From positions 96,636,001 through 96,700,000 of the forward strand of contig JAZHRO010000073.1 in assembly GCA_037157565.1 (NCBI GenBank): a stretch of DNA of 64,000 nt, given 5' to 3'. The DNA comes from Thalassia testudinum. Taxonomy: Eukaryota; Streptophyta; Magnoliopsida; Alismatales; Hydrocharitaceae. The notes below the pieces were generated by a model that was not told where the DNA came from, ran no database searches, and worked only from the letters and a program-made list of their open reading frames with translations. Made by a program: the position numbers and the translations under genes. Position 1 is the stretch's first letter; each line of letters begins with the position of its first letter. Positions 19,786 to 32,327 of this stretch are shown here, piece by piece.

Positions 19786-20390
19786 CATAACACCTTAACT
19801 TATATGTTAATTAAAATAGTGCATCTAATTAATTAACTAATTAAATGTATGCAACCCTAGGTTAATTCTAAATGCATGAATTATGTACTTAAACTAAAAA
19901 TATGAATTAATTTATTTACATCCTAATGTATGCTACCTAAATGTTAAAATTAATTTAATGTCTAGACATTTAGATACTTAAATAGCCCACGAATATGGGC
20001 TAATCATCTTTCACCCACCCAAACGACCCGCCGAATAAACCCATCATGATACACACTTCCCGACTTCGCTACTTCGCCACACACCTCCACTGACCACGAG
20101 ACCGCCTCCACCACCTTCGCCAAGTCTAGGCGAAGCTCCTGAGCTTTCTAATTGGGGCTTAGCGCCCATATTCTTGGATTTTAGGTTCTTGATCGGAGCA
20201 TCGACACCACCACCATCATCTTTGGTGCTGTTCTTCACAACGTGGCCGTGTTCTTTATCGAAACGACTCCCAGGTGTTGCAGCTGATCCTAAGGACACTT
20301 CTCAAGTCCTCAATTAGAACTGACAACCACTGCTACTACCTCAATTGGAAGCATCCTCATAGCAGCAGATGCACGTGAGGAGGCTGTTGG

Positions 20391-20520
20391 ATTTAGTCCC
20401 ACATCGGTAGGAGAAGAGTGTGTAGCTACACATAAATATATCTTGTGTTTACGGCTTACTGCCTCAGACACTGGGGGTGAGGTCCCTGATTTCCCTACTC
20501 ACCCAAACCTGCCTAAGCCT
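20391..20520 (+). repeat. Isolated USE/TATA/hairpin module related to the B LTR, plus strand
   Basis: AGTCCCACATCG (20395-20406), 24 nt, then CATAAATA (20431-20438). This is followed by GGGGGTGAGGTCCCTGA, matching the promoter-to-hairpin part of B LTRs. Orientation is opposite to the neighbouring LTR D, and the rest of an LTR is not evident here. It is either a truncated LTR or a small module that moves by itself. Confidence 0.5.
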
Positions 20521-20523
20521 CCA

Positions 20524-20542
20524 CTCCCCGGCAATGGTGCCA
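20524..20542 (-). promoter_or_regulatory. Primer-binding site of element D (tRNA-Asp type)
   Basis: The minus strand reads TGGCACCATTGCCGGGGAG, next to the LTR edge at 20546. Very little interior of D is recognisable to the left of it, so D is probably truncated or disrupted. Confidence 0.8.
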
Positions 20543-20545
20543 AAA

Positions 20546-23263
20546 TGTTGATTGGGATTTTCGGGAGTTTTTAGATGTTTTATTGTAGCAAAATCTCCTA
20601 AATTTTCCGATCAACAGATACAATTTATAACTCGAATATCTAGAAATGAAGTTCGAGGTCGAACACAGGGAGCAAGTATTGTAATTCACGCACTAAGCTC
20701 AATTAAAATATAAATGAGTATAGGAAATCACACACAATAATGATATTCAATGAATATTAATTTGTCACATTAAATATTCAATGATGCTTAATATATCCAT
20801 AAATTGCATGGAACAAAAAGGAAAGAGAATAAAAAACAATGGTGATTTAGATCACCATTAATCGTCTTAATTAAGCATGCATGCAATATTTCAATTCAAC
20901 CATAACCATATTTGTTAAATAATACAACAGTATCTCAAATAAACTCAAATTAGACGTTGGGCATTTATCATCAGACGACTTAAGTTCTGCCCTGCTACAG
21001 TGCTCTATAGAAAGCCTTTTCTTCTTTTCCTCTTCTTCCTTCCTTCTTCAAGCACGACCTCTCTTCCCTTCTCAAAGCCTCCTCCTCTTCTTCTTCTTTC
21101 TCTCACGCACAAGGGAAGCCAGGACCTTCAACAACTAAGTGTCGCATAGGCCCACCTATCAGAGAGCAAAACCCCCCTTCCCCCGTTATCTTTCTTTGTC
21201 CTTCCTCTCCTCTCTTAGATACTCGGGTTGTAACCAGGTATTAAAATCATGCAGTATCAAGTCTAGGGTTACTGGTGTGGGTGGTAGCCGAGGAGTGAGG
21301 AGCTTAGGTGGGTTTGGGTGAGTGAGTGTAATGAGGACCCGACCCCCGTGTGACTGGGAGAGAAGGTCTAATGACAAAATCAATATATTTTGCTGTAGTG
21401 GCTTATGTGTTTCCGAGGTGGGACTAATCCCACATCTTCTTTCTCAACGTGTCTCCAGTGAGGTGCCTTCGAGAAATTGGAGAGGCTCCCTCATTGCATC
21501 CTTCAATGACTACCTAGGAAGACTCCTTGGTGAATCCGCAGTGCCTAGAGGTGGAACCTGGGGCTTGCATGGCCTGAAACACGAAGAATGAAGGTGGCGA
21601 CAATGGTGGTGGTAGCGAAGTATGGTGAAAACCTGCAGGTTATCAACACAGCATCTTGGCCACATTAAAATAGTTCATGAGCATCGTCAGAGGGTGTGGA
21701 GTGTGATGGCATTGTCTTCATTGTGTAGAAGTGAGTGTGGTGGTCGGATGGAGGCAGGAACGGTCATACGAAGGTGGGTTGTTCGGTGGGCGGTTTGGAT
21801 GGGCGATTGATGGAATTAGGAGAGGGCTTTTGGTTGTGGTGGTGTGGCAGAGCTTTTGGAGTAGGTAGGGAGGTTTTTGGAGGTGTGTGGTGTGAGATGG
21901 AACTCGTCGGAGGTATGGCCGGAGGTGGAGACGAAGGTGGTGAACGGCAGAATCGTGGGTCGAAACAAGGTTTAAAAGGGAGAGAAATAACCTAAGGACC
22001 TAAGGGAACCTAACTAACCTACATCTAAAGGATAAAAGGGGAGAATTTCCTTGCCGAAGGTACACCAGACTCGGAGAAGACGAAGCCTCCGGTGGGAGAA
22101 GTGGCAACAACGAGGGGGCGTAGGCGACGGTCGCTAGTATTGCAATGCGCGGAAGAAGTTGAGGAAGAAGAATCCACCGGCTATAGTCTATGAGGGTGGA
22201 CAAAGAAGGTGGTCGGAAAGGGTCGCTGGAGCTCGTGGAGCATTCGGACAGAGAGGAGGGAAGTAGGAGGTATTCCGGCCAAAAACAAGCTATGTTCAGA
22301 AGGTTGTGCATGCCGGCTCTTTATAGAGATTCAGGGAGAGCTCTAGAGTAGAAAAGGAGATTGATTGAGCTCCATTAGGAATCAAGAGTTACCCATTGAT
22401 TTCTTCTGTTCGCACGCACAAATCATAGGTTTTTAGGAGTTAGAGCCGATCATAATAGGTTTCCCTAGGTGTGAACATCAATCCCGCCAAATTTGTTGGG
22501 ATTTGATTGCCATTTGAGTAGGATTAGCTTAGGTCAAAGGTTGGTTGGAGGTCGAGTTTGACCTCAATGGCGGCAGGGACATTCGTGTGAAGAAGACAAC
22601 AAAGTTAGGGGACCTTTTGTAGGGAATTCAAAAAGATAGGGGTGTGTGTGTAAGAAAAAGAGTCAAACTGAACTGGAATGCAAACTAGGTCAAGATGATC
22701 TCTGATTGGATCCAAGTTTTGGTACTAACCTAATTTGGACCAAGGAATCTTATGGTGAAGTTAGGTTTTGGTTTTGACCAAGTTTGACTGGGTAGTTTAC
22801 ACAAAAACCCAAATTAAGGCAATTATTTGTCTGAGACTATTTTAGGTCAAAATAGGTTCCAATGGTCAAATCAAGGATACCAAATCTTATAGAATATTTT
22901 TCTATGATTTTTAAAAGGTTTAGGTGAATTTTATCGTGACCAGAACCTCAGTTAATTAAACGGGTCTATTTTTAGGATTTTAAATGTCCATTAATTCTTG
23001 AGATGCGTGAAAACCTGTTTCTGTCTACATGAACCCATTTATTAGACATTAATGATCATTTGACCTTTAATTAACCCCTGGGAAAACTCGTGATTGTTCT
23101 ATATTTAGGATATTCTATTAAAGCTATAGTTTTACCCTTGTTTTAATGTTAATCTCTCAAAAAGGATATGTAATTAATTACGACTCTTCAGTGGTTATGT
23201 AGGAGCACTTATCTTTTGATTCTGACTAATTAAAGCTACTTATGGCTGATGATGAAGTTATCA
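20546..23263 (-). repeat. LTR D, B-related gypsy LTR with attached primer site
   Basis: TGTTGATTGG to GTTATCA, about 2.7 kb. It shares the layout of B LTRs: ...GAGGTCGAACACAGGGAGCAA near the start, a pyrimidine tract, a USE/TATA pair (21382-21425), a GC-rich middle and a closing GGCTGATGATGAAGTTATCA. It is more diverged than the other copies. As primer site 20524-20542 lies at its left, it is a minus-strand 5' LTR. Confidence 0.7.
21382..21425 (-). promoter_or_regulatory. snRNA-type USE plus TATA-like box, LTR D
   Basis: AGTCCCACCTCG (21414-21425, minus) has one change from the USE consensus. A 24-nt gap separates it from AATATATT (21382-21389). The spacing is kept although the flanking sequence has diverged. 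Confidence 0.5.
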
Positions 23264-26200
23264 TTAGATCTACCACCAACCCTTAATCACCGGTGAACCT
23301 TATTCCATGCCATATTCTAGATCACATCTAACGGTCCTAGTTTGATCCTAAGCATCGCATGCCTTCCAGAACTCATCTCCACCCTTCACTCCCAATAGTC
23401 TTTACCCTTGATTGCCAGTGATCCAAGCCTCCCACTACCTATATAAATAGCTTCCTAGAGCCTTGTGCGTGTGACCAACTCCCCCATTATTGAGCTGGTC
23501 ATTCTTCCCCTCTAGCTCTCCTTCTTCTTCTTCCATTGCTGGTGATAGAGGTTATGATCCTTCCTCAATTATCCCTCACTGCTAGGGATCACATAACTCC
23601 TAAGAGTGAGCCTTGAGCTTATTCTTACAAGTTTTCGTCACTAGATCTTCTTCCTTCTTTAGCACCACAACCACCAGTTGTGGTTCTTCTTACAGGTCCC
23701 ATTCGTCCACTTAGAGTAGGATTTATTACTTTCATAGATTAGATAGATAGACAGAGTAGAGTAGATTTAGCATTTTAATTGTGTTAATTAGCATAGTATA
23801 GCTTAGATTAGCCTTCTTTATTCTCTATTCTTCAATCCGCCCTCTCTGATCAATTCTGATCAGAGAGGATAACTTACCTATCCATTTTGATTCATAGACT
23901 TCTTCTATCATGCATTCCATGATCACTTTCATCTATTAATCTCATTGAATTGATCGCCAATCCATCCCATCCATCAGAGTTGGCTTAAGGTCTAAAGCTT
24001 TTTACTTTCTAGATCCTAAGTGCACTAAATCCATTGACAGTTTGATCATTCACCTTATAGGATCACAAGGACCCTCTCATTGATTTCAATTTAACAGATT
24101 CACTCAATTTACTTGGATTTGATTTTCATGTCTGATTGGAGGATTAGAGATTCAATCTAGTTTTAATCAATTTTAATTGAGTGAATTGAGTTGATAATCA
24201 TTTAATTGGATTATTTATGACAAGTTTGAGCCATTTTAATTTGATTTCTATCATTTGATTAGCTCGCACCCAAATTCTATGTTCAGTACTGATTTTTGCC
24301 TTCGTCTGGTAGCCATGGGCAAGGAAAATCCAAGACATGGATTGGAGGCCACAACAATGACATTGATTCTTAAGCATCGCCTAAACATTTTGAGCACCAA
24401 TCGATGGTGGCAGAATGTTTAGATGATAATATTATTGGAGCAATTGCACATCAAAAGTTCCACTTGGGTGACATTTGAATTTGATTCTAAATTGTTTTAA
24501 TTCATTATTTAGAGAATAATTGATGTTTGAAATGATATAAAGAAGGTTTGGAACTGATTTGTGAGAGAATTGAATCCCTGATTTGATCTCTTTTTCTTTA
24601 TACTGTCTATAGCACAAGAGAGGGATAAATTAGGGTTTTTAAGGTTCCTTTACTTCTAATTTTATTTTTATTGAACCCTAGGCCCATCAGAGATTATTTG
24701 CAATGATTTAGCATGGTATTTCGATGATTTGAACCAGGTCTAGGAGGAACTCTTTCATCACCCAGGTTTGAGTTAGCTTTCGAAAATCAAACATTCAAGT
24801 AGTGCTCTCATGAACAAAGCAAGATTTTAAAGACAATTTCCTTTGATTATCTAACATATTTGAGTGGTTATTTCAATGTTTTTAATTTCAAATCAATTTT
24901 AAAAATTGTTTTTGTTAGCAGCTGAGGCTAACTAGGTTTGAATGAGATTTTGATCAGTGAATATCAATGGATTTTGGATGTTTTATGGTTGGTAATGAGA
25001 TCTCTAAAATAGATTTTGCTTAGATGTACTTCTCAGGTGTATTTGAATTACCTTTGGAACATATCAATCAAACCTTGGTTTGTTTGAATTAGAGTTTGAT
25101 AGTATAATCAGCTGTTGTACAACTGAAACTGGAAAAGGTATTATATTGCAATGCCAAGTAGGTTTTTGTGTAAATGAAGTTCAATAAGCTAGAACAAGCA
25201 TTCAACTATGTATAGAAATTGAAAGTGGTCTTAAATTAGTTTGAAATTCATATTTGGAATCTAATTGAAGTGTTTGTTAGTAATTGTACATAGATAACTG
25301 TCCAAATAGTATTTTAGATCTTAATATGTTTATATCATGATCTTGTGTTGATTATGAATTTAATGGATGTTTGGAAGTTTATCATATCTTTCTTTCTAGT
25401 ATTTTTGTATGATTTTTATGGCTTGGAATAATTCAATTTCTAATCATTAATCAGATTTTTCTAGCATCTTATATTGAAAATATCATGAAAAATATAAAAA
25501 ATAATGTAAATAAATAAAAGAAATGTGCCTTGAGTGAGAATTGAGTATTTAGTTTTAGCTTTTAGTGTGTTTAGTTAGTAGATAATGCTAGTAGAAGTTT
25601 TAGATTTCTTAGGCCTAAAAATAAAAACTCAAAAATGAAAAGACCAAAAAGAGTTCTACTTCCCTCTTCCTTAGCTTTCTCTCTTCTTTCTTTCTTCTTT
25701 TAAAACTCTAAAATAAAATAAAAATAAGAAAAACTATAAAAATCCTAAAAATTACCCATGAATATAGTGTAAATGTGTATATTGTAGTATTGTATAGCAT
25801 ATTAAATTATATGTCTATTTGTATATAAACTATTTATAGATATATTATTTATATGTAAATAAAGTATAATGTACATAAGTAACTTAAGTATAACTTATCT
25901 TATTTATTAGGTTATAATATCTAGCATTATATATATATTTGTAAACTAGTATATATATATATATATATGTATATATAACTTAAAATATTAAATTGCAATA
26001 TTTATTATGTAAAATAACACATTTATGATATATATACCTAATTATTTATTATATATGTACATTACCATAATTTAGTGAAATATATTAATAAATTAAGCTA
26101 GTTTAAGTTAATAATTTAACTAAGTAATATACTAAGTTATATTGTAATCTAAGAATTTATATTTTAACTTATTTTAATTATATTTATAATCTTACTTATG

Positions 26201-26580
26201 TTGTATAATAGTATGTATGTATTATATAATCAATTTATATGTATATAATGTATACATGTAAATTAAACGTGGAAATACCTTAATAAATTGAACTAAATTA
26301 TTTAAAATTCATAATTAATCATGCAAATATGTAAATTAACTAAATTGAACCCTAATTAGGTAGTTTGATTAGTAATTTATAGTGTACATCAATGTATTAT
26401 AACTAATTATAGCTATAATTTATAGTGTACATCAATGTTAACCCTTAAGTTTAACTAATTTAAAAACATATTTATACACATATTTAACTTAACCTAATGG
26501 ATGCAGTAGATAGCCCTATGTATTAACTACACAACCATGTAATTTGTCCTTAAATTTGACACCTACTTCTGCATTAATTA
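23264..26580. other. Unassigned AT-rich intergenic or decayed repeat DNA
   Basis: No supported gene. A good TATA context (ATATAAATAG, 23441-23450) is followed by a pyrimidine-rich stretch, as in a plant promoter or LTR, but no ORF follows. From about 25740 to 26500 it is extremely AT-rich, with a TA dinucleotide run at 25951-25968. A 31-nt direct repeat (CTATAATTTATAGTGTACAT core) occurs near 26375-26440. Confidence 0.5.
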
Positions 26581-28038
26581 ATCGCCTAGACATCTCAATA
26601 AACCACTCTCAGTGTAGGTAGTAGTGTCGCTTCAGATAGTCCCACATTCTGGGTTTGCGCAGTGTTTCTGCCGTATTTAACGAATCACATGCCATATATA
26701 GCCCCATCTAACGACTTCGGCGTGGATGCTACGACGTGCCTTGTGTGTTAATGGAAACCCCATACTATACATATGCATCCAGGTGCACCTCTGCTGTGTG
26801 TGCATGTGCATGTGTGTGCATGAGCTTGGTTTGGAATTGTGTGGGCCTGGTTGTGCATGCCCTCCCCCATAGGTGGGCCACTTTGTAATTGTGATCCAAC
26901 CTTAGGGCTGTCAATTCAGTTCAAGTGGCCCACATATCTTTTTGGGCCACGATTGTGTTAGGTTCTTAGGGCTAAAAACAACTAAGTGTTGATAGTGTTT
27001 GTGCGTAGGTGTTTAAGTGTGTATAGGTGCTAAGTGTTGAGAAATAAAGAGGAGACTTTCTAGATGTTTATATTAGTAGTTTTATTTGTTTTTACCTTTA
27101 TGTGTACATAGTTTAAAGGCATGAGGATATATAATCCTTTATTTTTATCCCTTTTTGTTCAGTGCTTATATATAGTTAATTAGTTGTAAGTATATAGCAA
27201 TAATTTATATGGATATAAGTAGTACTTAGAATTAGTATTCTTTTTTGTCTTGTCTAAGTATATAATTTTTAAGGCAAGAATTGTATATAAGTTTTCCTCT
27301 CTTTTCATTCATTTATATAAAGTTAATTCATTTTGTAAGTGATTAGATACTTGTATGTATATATACTTACATGTACATAGATATAATTGATCTATCTTAG
27401 ATTGACTTAGTGTTTTTGATGCCTTTATGTTGTTAATAACATGTGATTCATTTATTTTCATTTGTACATAATTAACTTGACTAACTTCTTTTGTATAGTT
27501 TCTAATTCATTCATTGTAAATAACATCAACATTTTTGGAATAAAAGATTGATTTGGATCATAAAGAGTGATGTATATCAATAACTGCTTCCCAGTAAACG
27601 ACCTAGAATAAAATCAATAAAAATTGTATATAAATAAAATGTCATCCATCTAGATTGCGACACTATACTGCTACAACGATAACAACCCTAATTAATTAGC
27701 GATCTGGATCGAGAATCAGTGTTGTATCATTTCCATGATACTACAGTTTAGTAGGAATTTTTTTCATCTGGTGTTCGTTATGTATGGATATGTTATTTTT
27801 TTGTGCAATTTAGTTTCAATTCTTTCTTATCTCATTCAGCATCATTTTTTATCTCTTGTTATGATAAGGTTGGACCAATTGAAAATAGACATATATGGAT
27901 CATGTTGACATATAATTTTCATGTTATATACCTATATCTGATCTGTGTCATTACTTTTGTTAATATATGTGATCATTAAGGGGTTTAGTCAAATAAATTT
28001 GGTGATGAAAACCCCCATTGGTCCTATGATTAACACAA
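26581..28038. other. Unassigned sequence with a further USE/TATA pair
   Basis: Apart from the promoter-like pair at 26638-26681, nothing coding is supported. The stretch 27080-27560 is AT-rich. The left flank of solo LTR B3 is here. Confidence 0.4.
26638..26681 (+). promoter_or_regulatory. snRNA-type USE plus TATA-like box, unattached copy
   Basis: AGTCCCACATTC (26638-26649), 24 nt, TATTTAAC (26674-26681). A second TATA-like CATATATAG follows at about 26694. No B-type hairpin is visible downstream, so this may be an old LTR fragment or an independent promoter. Confidence 0.4.
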
Positions 28039-30724
28039 TGTGGATGACTGTTTATTGCGCTTGATTGGGTTTAAAGAATGTCACATTGTAATATAGCCGA
28101 AAAAGCGTTCAAAACAAATAAAGAGTTTTTATTACTCGAAAATCGGAGTATCCGAGGTCGAACACAGAGAGCAATCGGAATTTACTACTAATTTCAAATG
28201 CAATTGAACACTCTAATTTACTCAAAACTTTAATTCAAATATGAATGTATGCGGTTAAAAAGTAATTATGACAAAAGAGTAAAATTGGATGTCTGATCTT
28301 GTAATCAGACGTCTTAAAAGTGTTTTCCCTTTTTCTTTTGCTTTCTTTCTTCTGCTGTCTTCACTTTGCCTTTCTTCTTCTTTCTCTGCAGTCTCTACTT
28401 CTTCCTTCAGATCTACAGGTCTTCTTCCTGCCTTTGCTCCTTTTCTTGCAATCCTTTCTCTCTGCAGTCTCTCTTTCTTCCTTCTCTTCTCTTCTTCGCT
28501 CAGCTTCTTCTTCTGGTTCTTCTCTTTGCGGCTAAGTCTCTCTTCTTCAACTAGCCTGCCTACACAGAGAGGTGGAAGCAAAACCTACCCTGCCCCTCTA
28601 CTCGCACGTTGCTCTCTTTCTTAAGTTCACTCAAGGATGCTCTCCCAGAGCCACGGGTAATCGGGTTGGATTCGCACCCAGGACCAGGCGCACCGGCAGG
28701 TGGGTGATGCAAGATGTGTGCTCAGAATGGGTCGGGTCGGATCCCGCTAGATCCGCGAGGTGAAACCGCGGACGAGGAGAGCGTGGGATAAGGTGAGGGA
28801 CCTCACCCCTGTGCGTTCGGAGGCAACGAGGCAATATCACAAAAACAATTTAAAGTATACCTGCGCTTTGCGTTTCGCCGATGTGGGACTATTAGTTCTG
28901 CCCAGCTCCCATGCGCACCCGCAGAGCCTTCGTGCAATCACCATAGCTGCGGACGTTGCTGCGCTCCTTGCTGGACTTAGGTGCTTCGCACTACTGTCCC
29001 AAATATGTTGCACCTGAAGATTGGAGAACCTGACGCCTGGAGCTGCTGAAGCTTGGAGCTGCTCCAACCGTCAATGGCGGTAGGGGCTGAAATCCTGTCA
29101 AACACAAAACAAGCCTCTCAGCTTAATCAGACCAGTTGGGCACCTTCTCCATGGCACGGCGAAGGTGGTGAGCCATGCAGCAGGTCGTGGGATGGCCTAG
29201 GAGTGCGTGCCTAGGTCAACCTGTGGCCGGGGGTGTGGGTGTGTTCGGGGGACTGTGGTGGAGGCGTAGAGGGATGGTGGATGGGTGGAGGTTGTTCCTT
29301 GTGGTGAGGCAGAGCTTATGAGACGGTTGGCGAGTCGTGTGGAGGGGCAGAATTGTGGGGGCGGCTCGCCGGAGGTCGGTCGGAGGCGAGGAAGATGGAG
29401 GTGGTCAGCGACGGTCGAGGGGCACTTAAATGAAATAAAAGGGGGAAAAGAGAGAGGGGAAGATGGAGAATGTATTAAGCCTAACTACAGGGATGAAGGG
29501 GGACGGAGAGGCGGACAGCTGTACCTGCTGTCGCCGGAGAAGAAGCTGCCTAGTAGAGGAAGACGGCGGCGACGACGGGGCTGAGGCGGCGTGCGCAGGT
29601 ATTGCGCGACGCGGAGGAGAATCAGGAAGATGACTCTGCCACTGGTTTTATGGCAGAGCGAAGAGGGAGGGGAGGAAAGCTCGCCGGAGCTCGCTGGGTA
29701 CTTGGCCGGAGAAGAAAGAGAAGAATTTGAGGTGGAAGTCCGGCCAAGTGAAGCTAAAAATGAGCGGCCGGGTTTGGGGGTTCTTTTATAGGCACTGGGA
29801 CGTGCTTTCAGAGCATGGAGGGCACTCCATTACCTCCGCCGGCTCGTCGGAGAAGGAAAGAGGGTGAATACCCAAATCCCTCGTGCGTTCGCATGAGAGA
29901 TTGGGTTCACACCAGGGATTAAGATTGGCCTTAGATGGAAGGGAATTCCTCAGAGAATCTCCCTTCCATTTCTGGGAGGGGATCTCTTAGGAATCAGAGT
30001 ATTCCCTCTCTAATCCTTGCCGGAGAAGGATTCTGCCCCAATAATGGCGGAAGGACTTGATTGCAAAGGTGGCGAGGAAGTTAGGGGGCTCTCTGCGATG
30101 ATTTCAAAAGCTAGGGACCAAATTATGATTTGGGTGTACTAAATTGCAAAGTAGGTCAAGATGACCTCTCCTTAGGTCCAAATTTTTGTACAAACCTAAT
30201 TTGGACCTAAGGAATCCAATGGTGAAGTTGAATTTTAGGTTTGACCTCGTTTGATTGGACATTTTATGTAAAAACCCAAATTAGGTTAATTGATGAGCTA
30301 GGACCCTAATCTAGGTCAAACTGGATTCACAAGGCCAAATTGAGTGTTTTAAACCCTAGATGATATTTTTCCATGATTTTTAGAGGGTTTACTCGATTTT
30401 TATCCTAACCGAAACCTTGTCAATTTAAGCGGGTCTGTTTTAGGGTTACTAAATGTCATTTAATTCCTGGATTGCACCTAAACCCATGTCTGATTGAATC
30501 AACCCACTTTTTATCTTATTTAGACCTTTTGACCTATTTTTTGCCTCTAAGAAATCCCGTTTATGTACTGCAATGGTAAAATTACAGTTTTAACCTTTAT
30601 TTCATATTTTCTTCTCAGAGCACTTATTCCTTCATTTAGGCCTTCTATTAGGTTATGTAGGAGCTTTTATCTTCTTTATTGGGTCAAAATGAGCTAGTTA
30701 TGGCTCATGATGAGGCTCTCATCA
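28039..30724 (-). repeat. Probable solo LTR B3 (B family)
   Basis: TGTGGATGAC to GGCTCTCATCA, homologous throughout to B1 LTRs. No primer site at the left and no partner LTR, so probably a solo LTR. The 5-bp flanks (CACAA, ATGAA) do not match, so the edges or history are uncertain. It includes the AGACGTC pair near 28300, a pyrimidine tract, GGTGAGGGACCTCACC (near 28792) and a USE/TATA pair. Confidence 0.75.
28847..28890 (-). promoter_or_regulatory. snRNA-type USE plus TATA-like box, solo LTR B3
   Basis: AGTCCCACATCG (28879-28890, minus), 24 nt, TTTAAATT (28847-28854). The next TTTT on this strand is at 28580-28583, about 239 nt after a U6-like start near 28822. Confidence 0.55.
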
Positions 30725-30832
30725 ATGAAATTGGTGGAGGTGTGTTTTTGTAGGATATGCAATTTTTGAGCTCACACAGTTATAAAATAACGTGTGGTTA
30801 TATGGATAATATATATTGCCCAAGTGAGAGAT
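30725..30832 (+). other. 3' end of a copia interior with polypurine tract
   Basis: Ends in CCCAAGTGAGAGAT directly before an LTR-like TGTTAGAATC, the usual AAGTGGGAGAT-type end of plant copia elements. B3 may have inserted into this interior. Confidence 0.45.
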
Positions 30833-31388
30833 TGTTAGAATCATTATGTGGGCTTACATAAATTATCTTAAGGAAAGCCACATTAATCAATATCATATAT
30901 TTGTCCGTAAGGTGATTCGATAATTATTAGAAAAATTGCCCCTCAATGATATGGGATAAATTATGTAGAAACCATTTTAGGGGAAATTTGGTTCTTTGAT
31001 GGGTAGAACCATTAATTTCAATACAATGGTTATGGTATGAGAAGGTATAATAAGAGTGGGCTGCTACATTTCTCTACACTCCATCACAGAAAATATGAGG
31101 GCCTAGAAGAGAACTCAAGAAATACACCACGTCATTTCTTTTCTTTCGTTCTCACTCTCTATACCCTTGGAAGTTCCATGGCCATCACTATAGGAAATGC
31201 TCCATCAACTCTGAAGGATCTTTGCACGCATCCTTTGTTCATCATTCCTAGCGATGGACTCAGGTATACTCCCATTTCTACATTTTGGGTTGATGATACG
31301 ATGATAGTAATGGTTTTGGGATTTATCAAAAATCTCTATAGAGTCTTGTTTGTATTGTTTCAGGTTTTCATTAGTGTCAAATCCTTCA
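30833..31388 (+). repeat. Copia-type 3' LTR, single
   Basis: TGTTAGAATC to TCCTTCA, about 556 bp, following a polypurine tract. The partner LTR and duplication are not found in the window, so the ends rest on TG...CA and context only. The 127-aa ORF inside it has no recognisable domain. Confidence 0.45.
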
Positions 31389-32327
31389 TAAGCATCACAC
31401 ATGATAAAGATAGAGCATAAATGCATAAATACTTTAGAATCAAGAATGGAAGAATCACTCAAATAATAACCAAGTTGGGGTTGAAGGGAACATACCACAC
31501 AATTGAGTGCAAACAAGAGCCAAAGGATCACCCAAGGTTGGACCACAAAGTGGAACCTATGATGATGAGGGTAACTGCAACCAAGGGGAGGGATGTGATG
31601 TGAAAAGTCCCTCCTCGTAGAGAGAGAGAAAGAGAGAGGTGTACATTGAAAAGGTAGAGTGGAAAAGGGGTTCTCAATAAGTGCGGTAGGGCTATGGACC
31701 AAAGTCCATTCTCTTTTCATCAAAGAAATTGAGATAGTATTTACTCCTGTTCCTTTCAAGATTGTCATGCGTGAAATCCGATATCTTCTTACTACTCAGT
31801 AAGAGCCTTTTGTTTGGAACGTCACTTGAGAAAAGCAGAGGGTGTCCTAATGTTGTACAACTGAAGGTGAGGGTACAGTAATTGAGATTTCGCTTAGATG
31901 ACTTCTCACTTCAAAAAAGGTTGAGTGAGGAAACCAACAGGTTGGTGAAAATGGATTGGATACTAGAGATGACAAATAATGCACAAATGGAGACAAAGGG
32001 GTGAATGATGAGAAAGGAAGATCAAAAGCTTCAAATTGGGAACAAGGTATCAATGTCTCGAATGAAGAAACATCGAGTGATAGCTCAAGTTAGGATGCAG
32101 TAAGCAGTCTCATTTTTCCTAGGAAAAAATCTAATGATTGAAGGTTAACTCGAATTATGGCTTGTTTAATTTTCTACTAGGCCACAATGATGGCAAGGAT
32201 AATAGAGAAACTAGGATAGAGGGTTTTAGAGCTAGTGTTGACTAGAGGCCTTTCAATAAGATGACAAAAGTTGACAAATTGATGTGTTGTTATTTCTAAA
32301 CTAAGAGTTGTAATTTATTTATTTTAT
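31389..32327. other. Unassigned sequence
   Basis: No feature supported. A 187-aa minus-strand ORF (31205-31768) straddles the LTR edge, has no motif and is not accepted. A purine-rich GAGAGAGAAAGAGAGAG tract lies near 31620. Confidence 0.4.

Larger units (their letters stand above)
1..20390 (-). mobile_element. Athila-like Ty3/gypsy element A, partial, carrying two nested insertions
   Basis: Read on the minus strand the parts are in order: 5' LTR (from 18061 upward), tRNA-Asp-type primer site (18041-18058), leader (17894-18040 and 6963-7947), gag (5815-6962 then 316-859) and protease (about 36-315). The rest of pol and the 3' LTR lie left of the window. C1 splits gag and B1 splits the leader. 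Both insertions have TG...CA ends and 5-bp flanking duplications, so the pieces rejoin as one element. Gag and protease style (LLDLGAGVNILP active-site block) is that of the Athila/Tat branch. Frameshifts near the gag end and protease make it a dead copy. The right LTR edge near 20390 is a guess. Confidence 0.8.
18061..20390 (-). repeat. Element A 5' LTR (outer edge uncertain)
   Basis: Starts TGCTAAGAC next to the primer site. A TATA-like TATAAATAA (minus strand, 19777-19785) marks a promoter about 1.7 kb from the inner edge. The section 18700-19540 is GC-rich and gives long Ala/Pro/His ORFs on both strands with no motif, which I treat as composition artefacts. The partner LTR is outside the window, so the outer edge near 20390 is a guess. 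Confidence 0.5.

Noticed and set aside
25951..25968. TA-repeat as a possible replication origin or matrix attachment site
   Set aside because: A simple TA run in AT-rich DNA is not enough evidence.
30833..31388. Possible solo LTR with duplication TAAGC
   Set aside because: No TAAGC is found before a matching LTR start, and a polypurine tract precedes it, so it is more likely the 3' LTR of a broken element.
31205..31768. 187-aa minus-strand ORF
   Set aside because: It crosses the edge of a copia LTR and has no recognisable domain.
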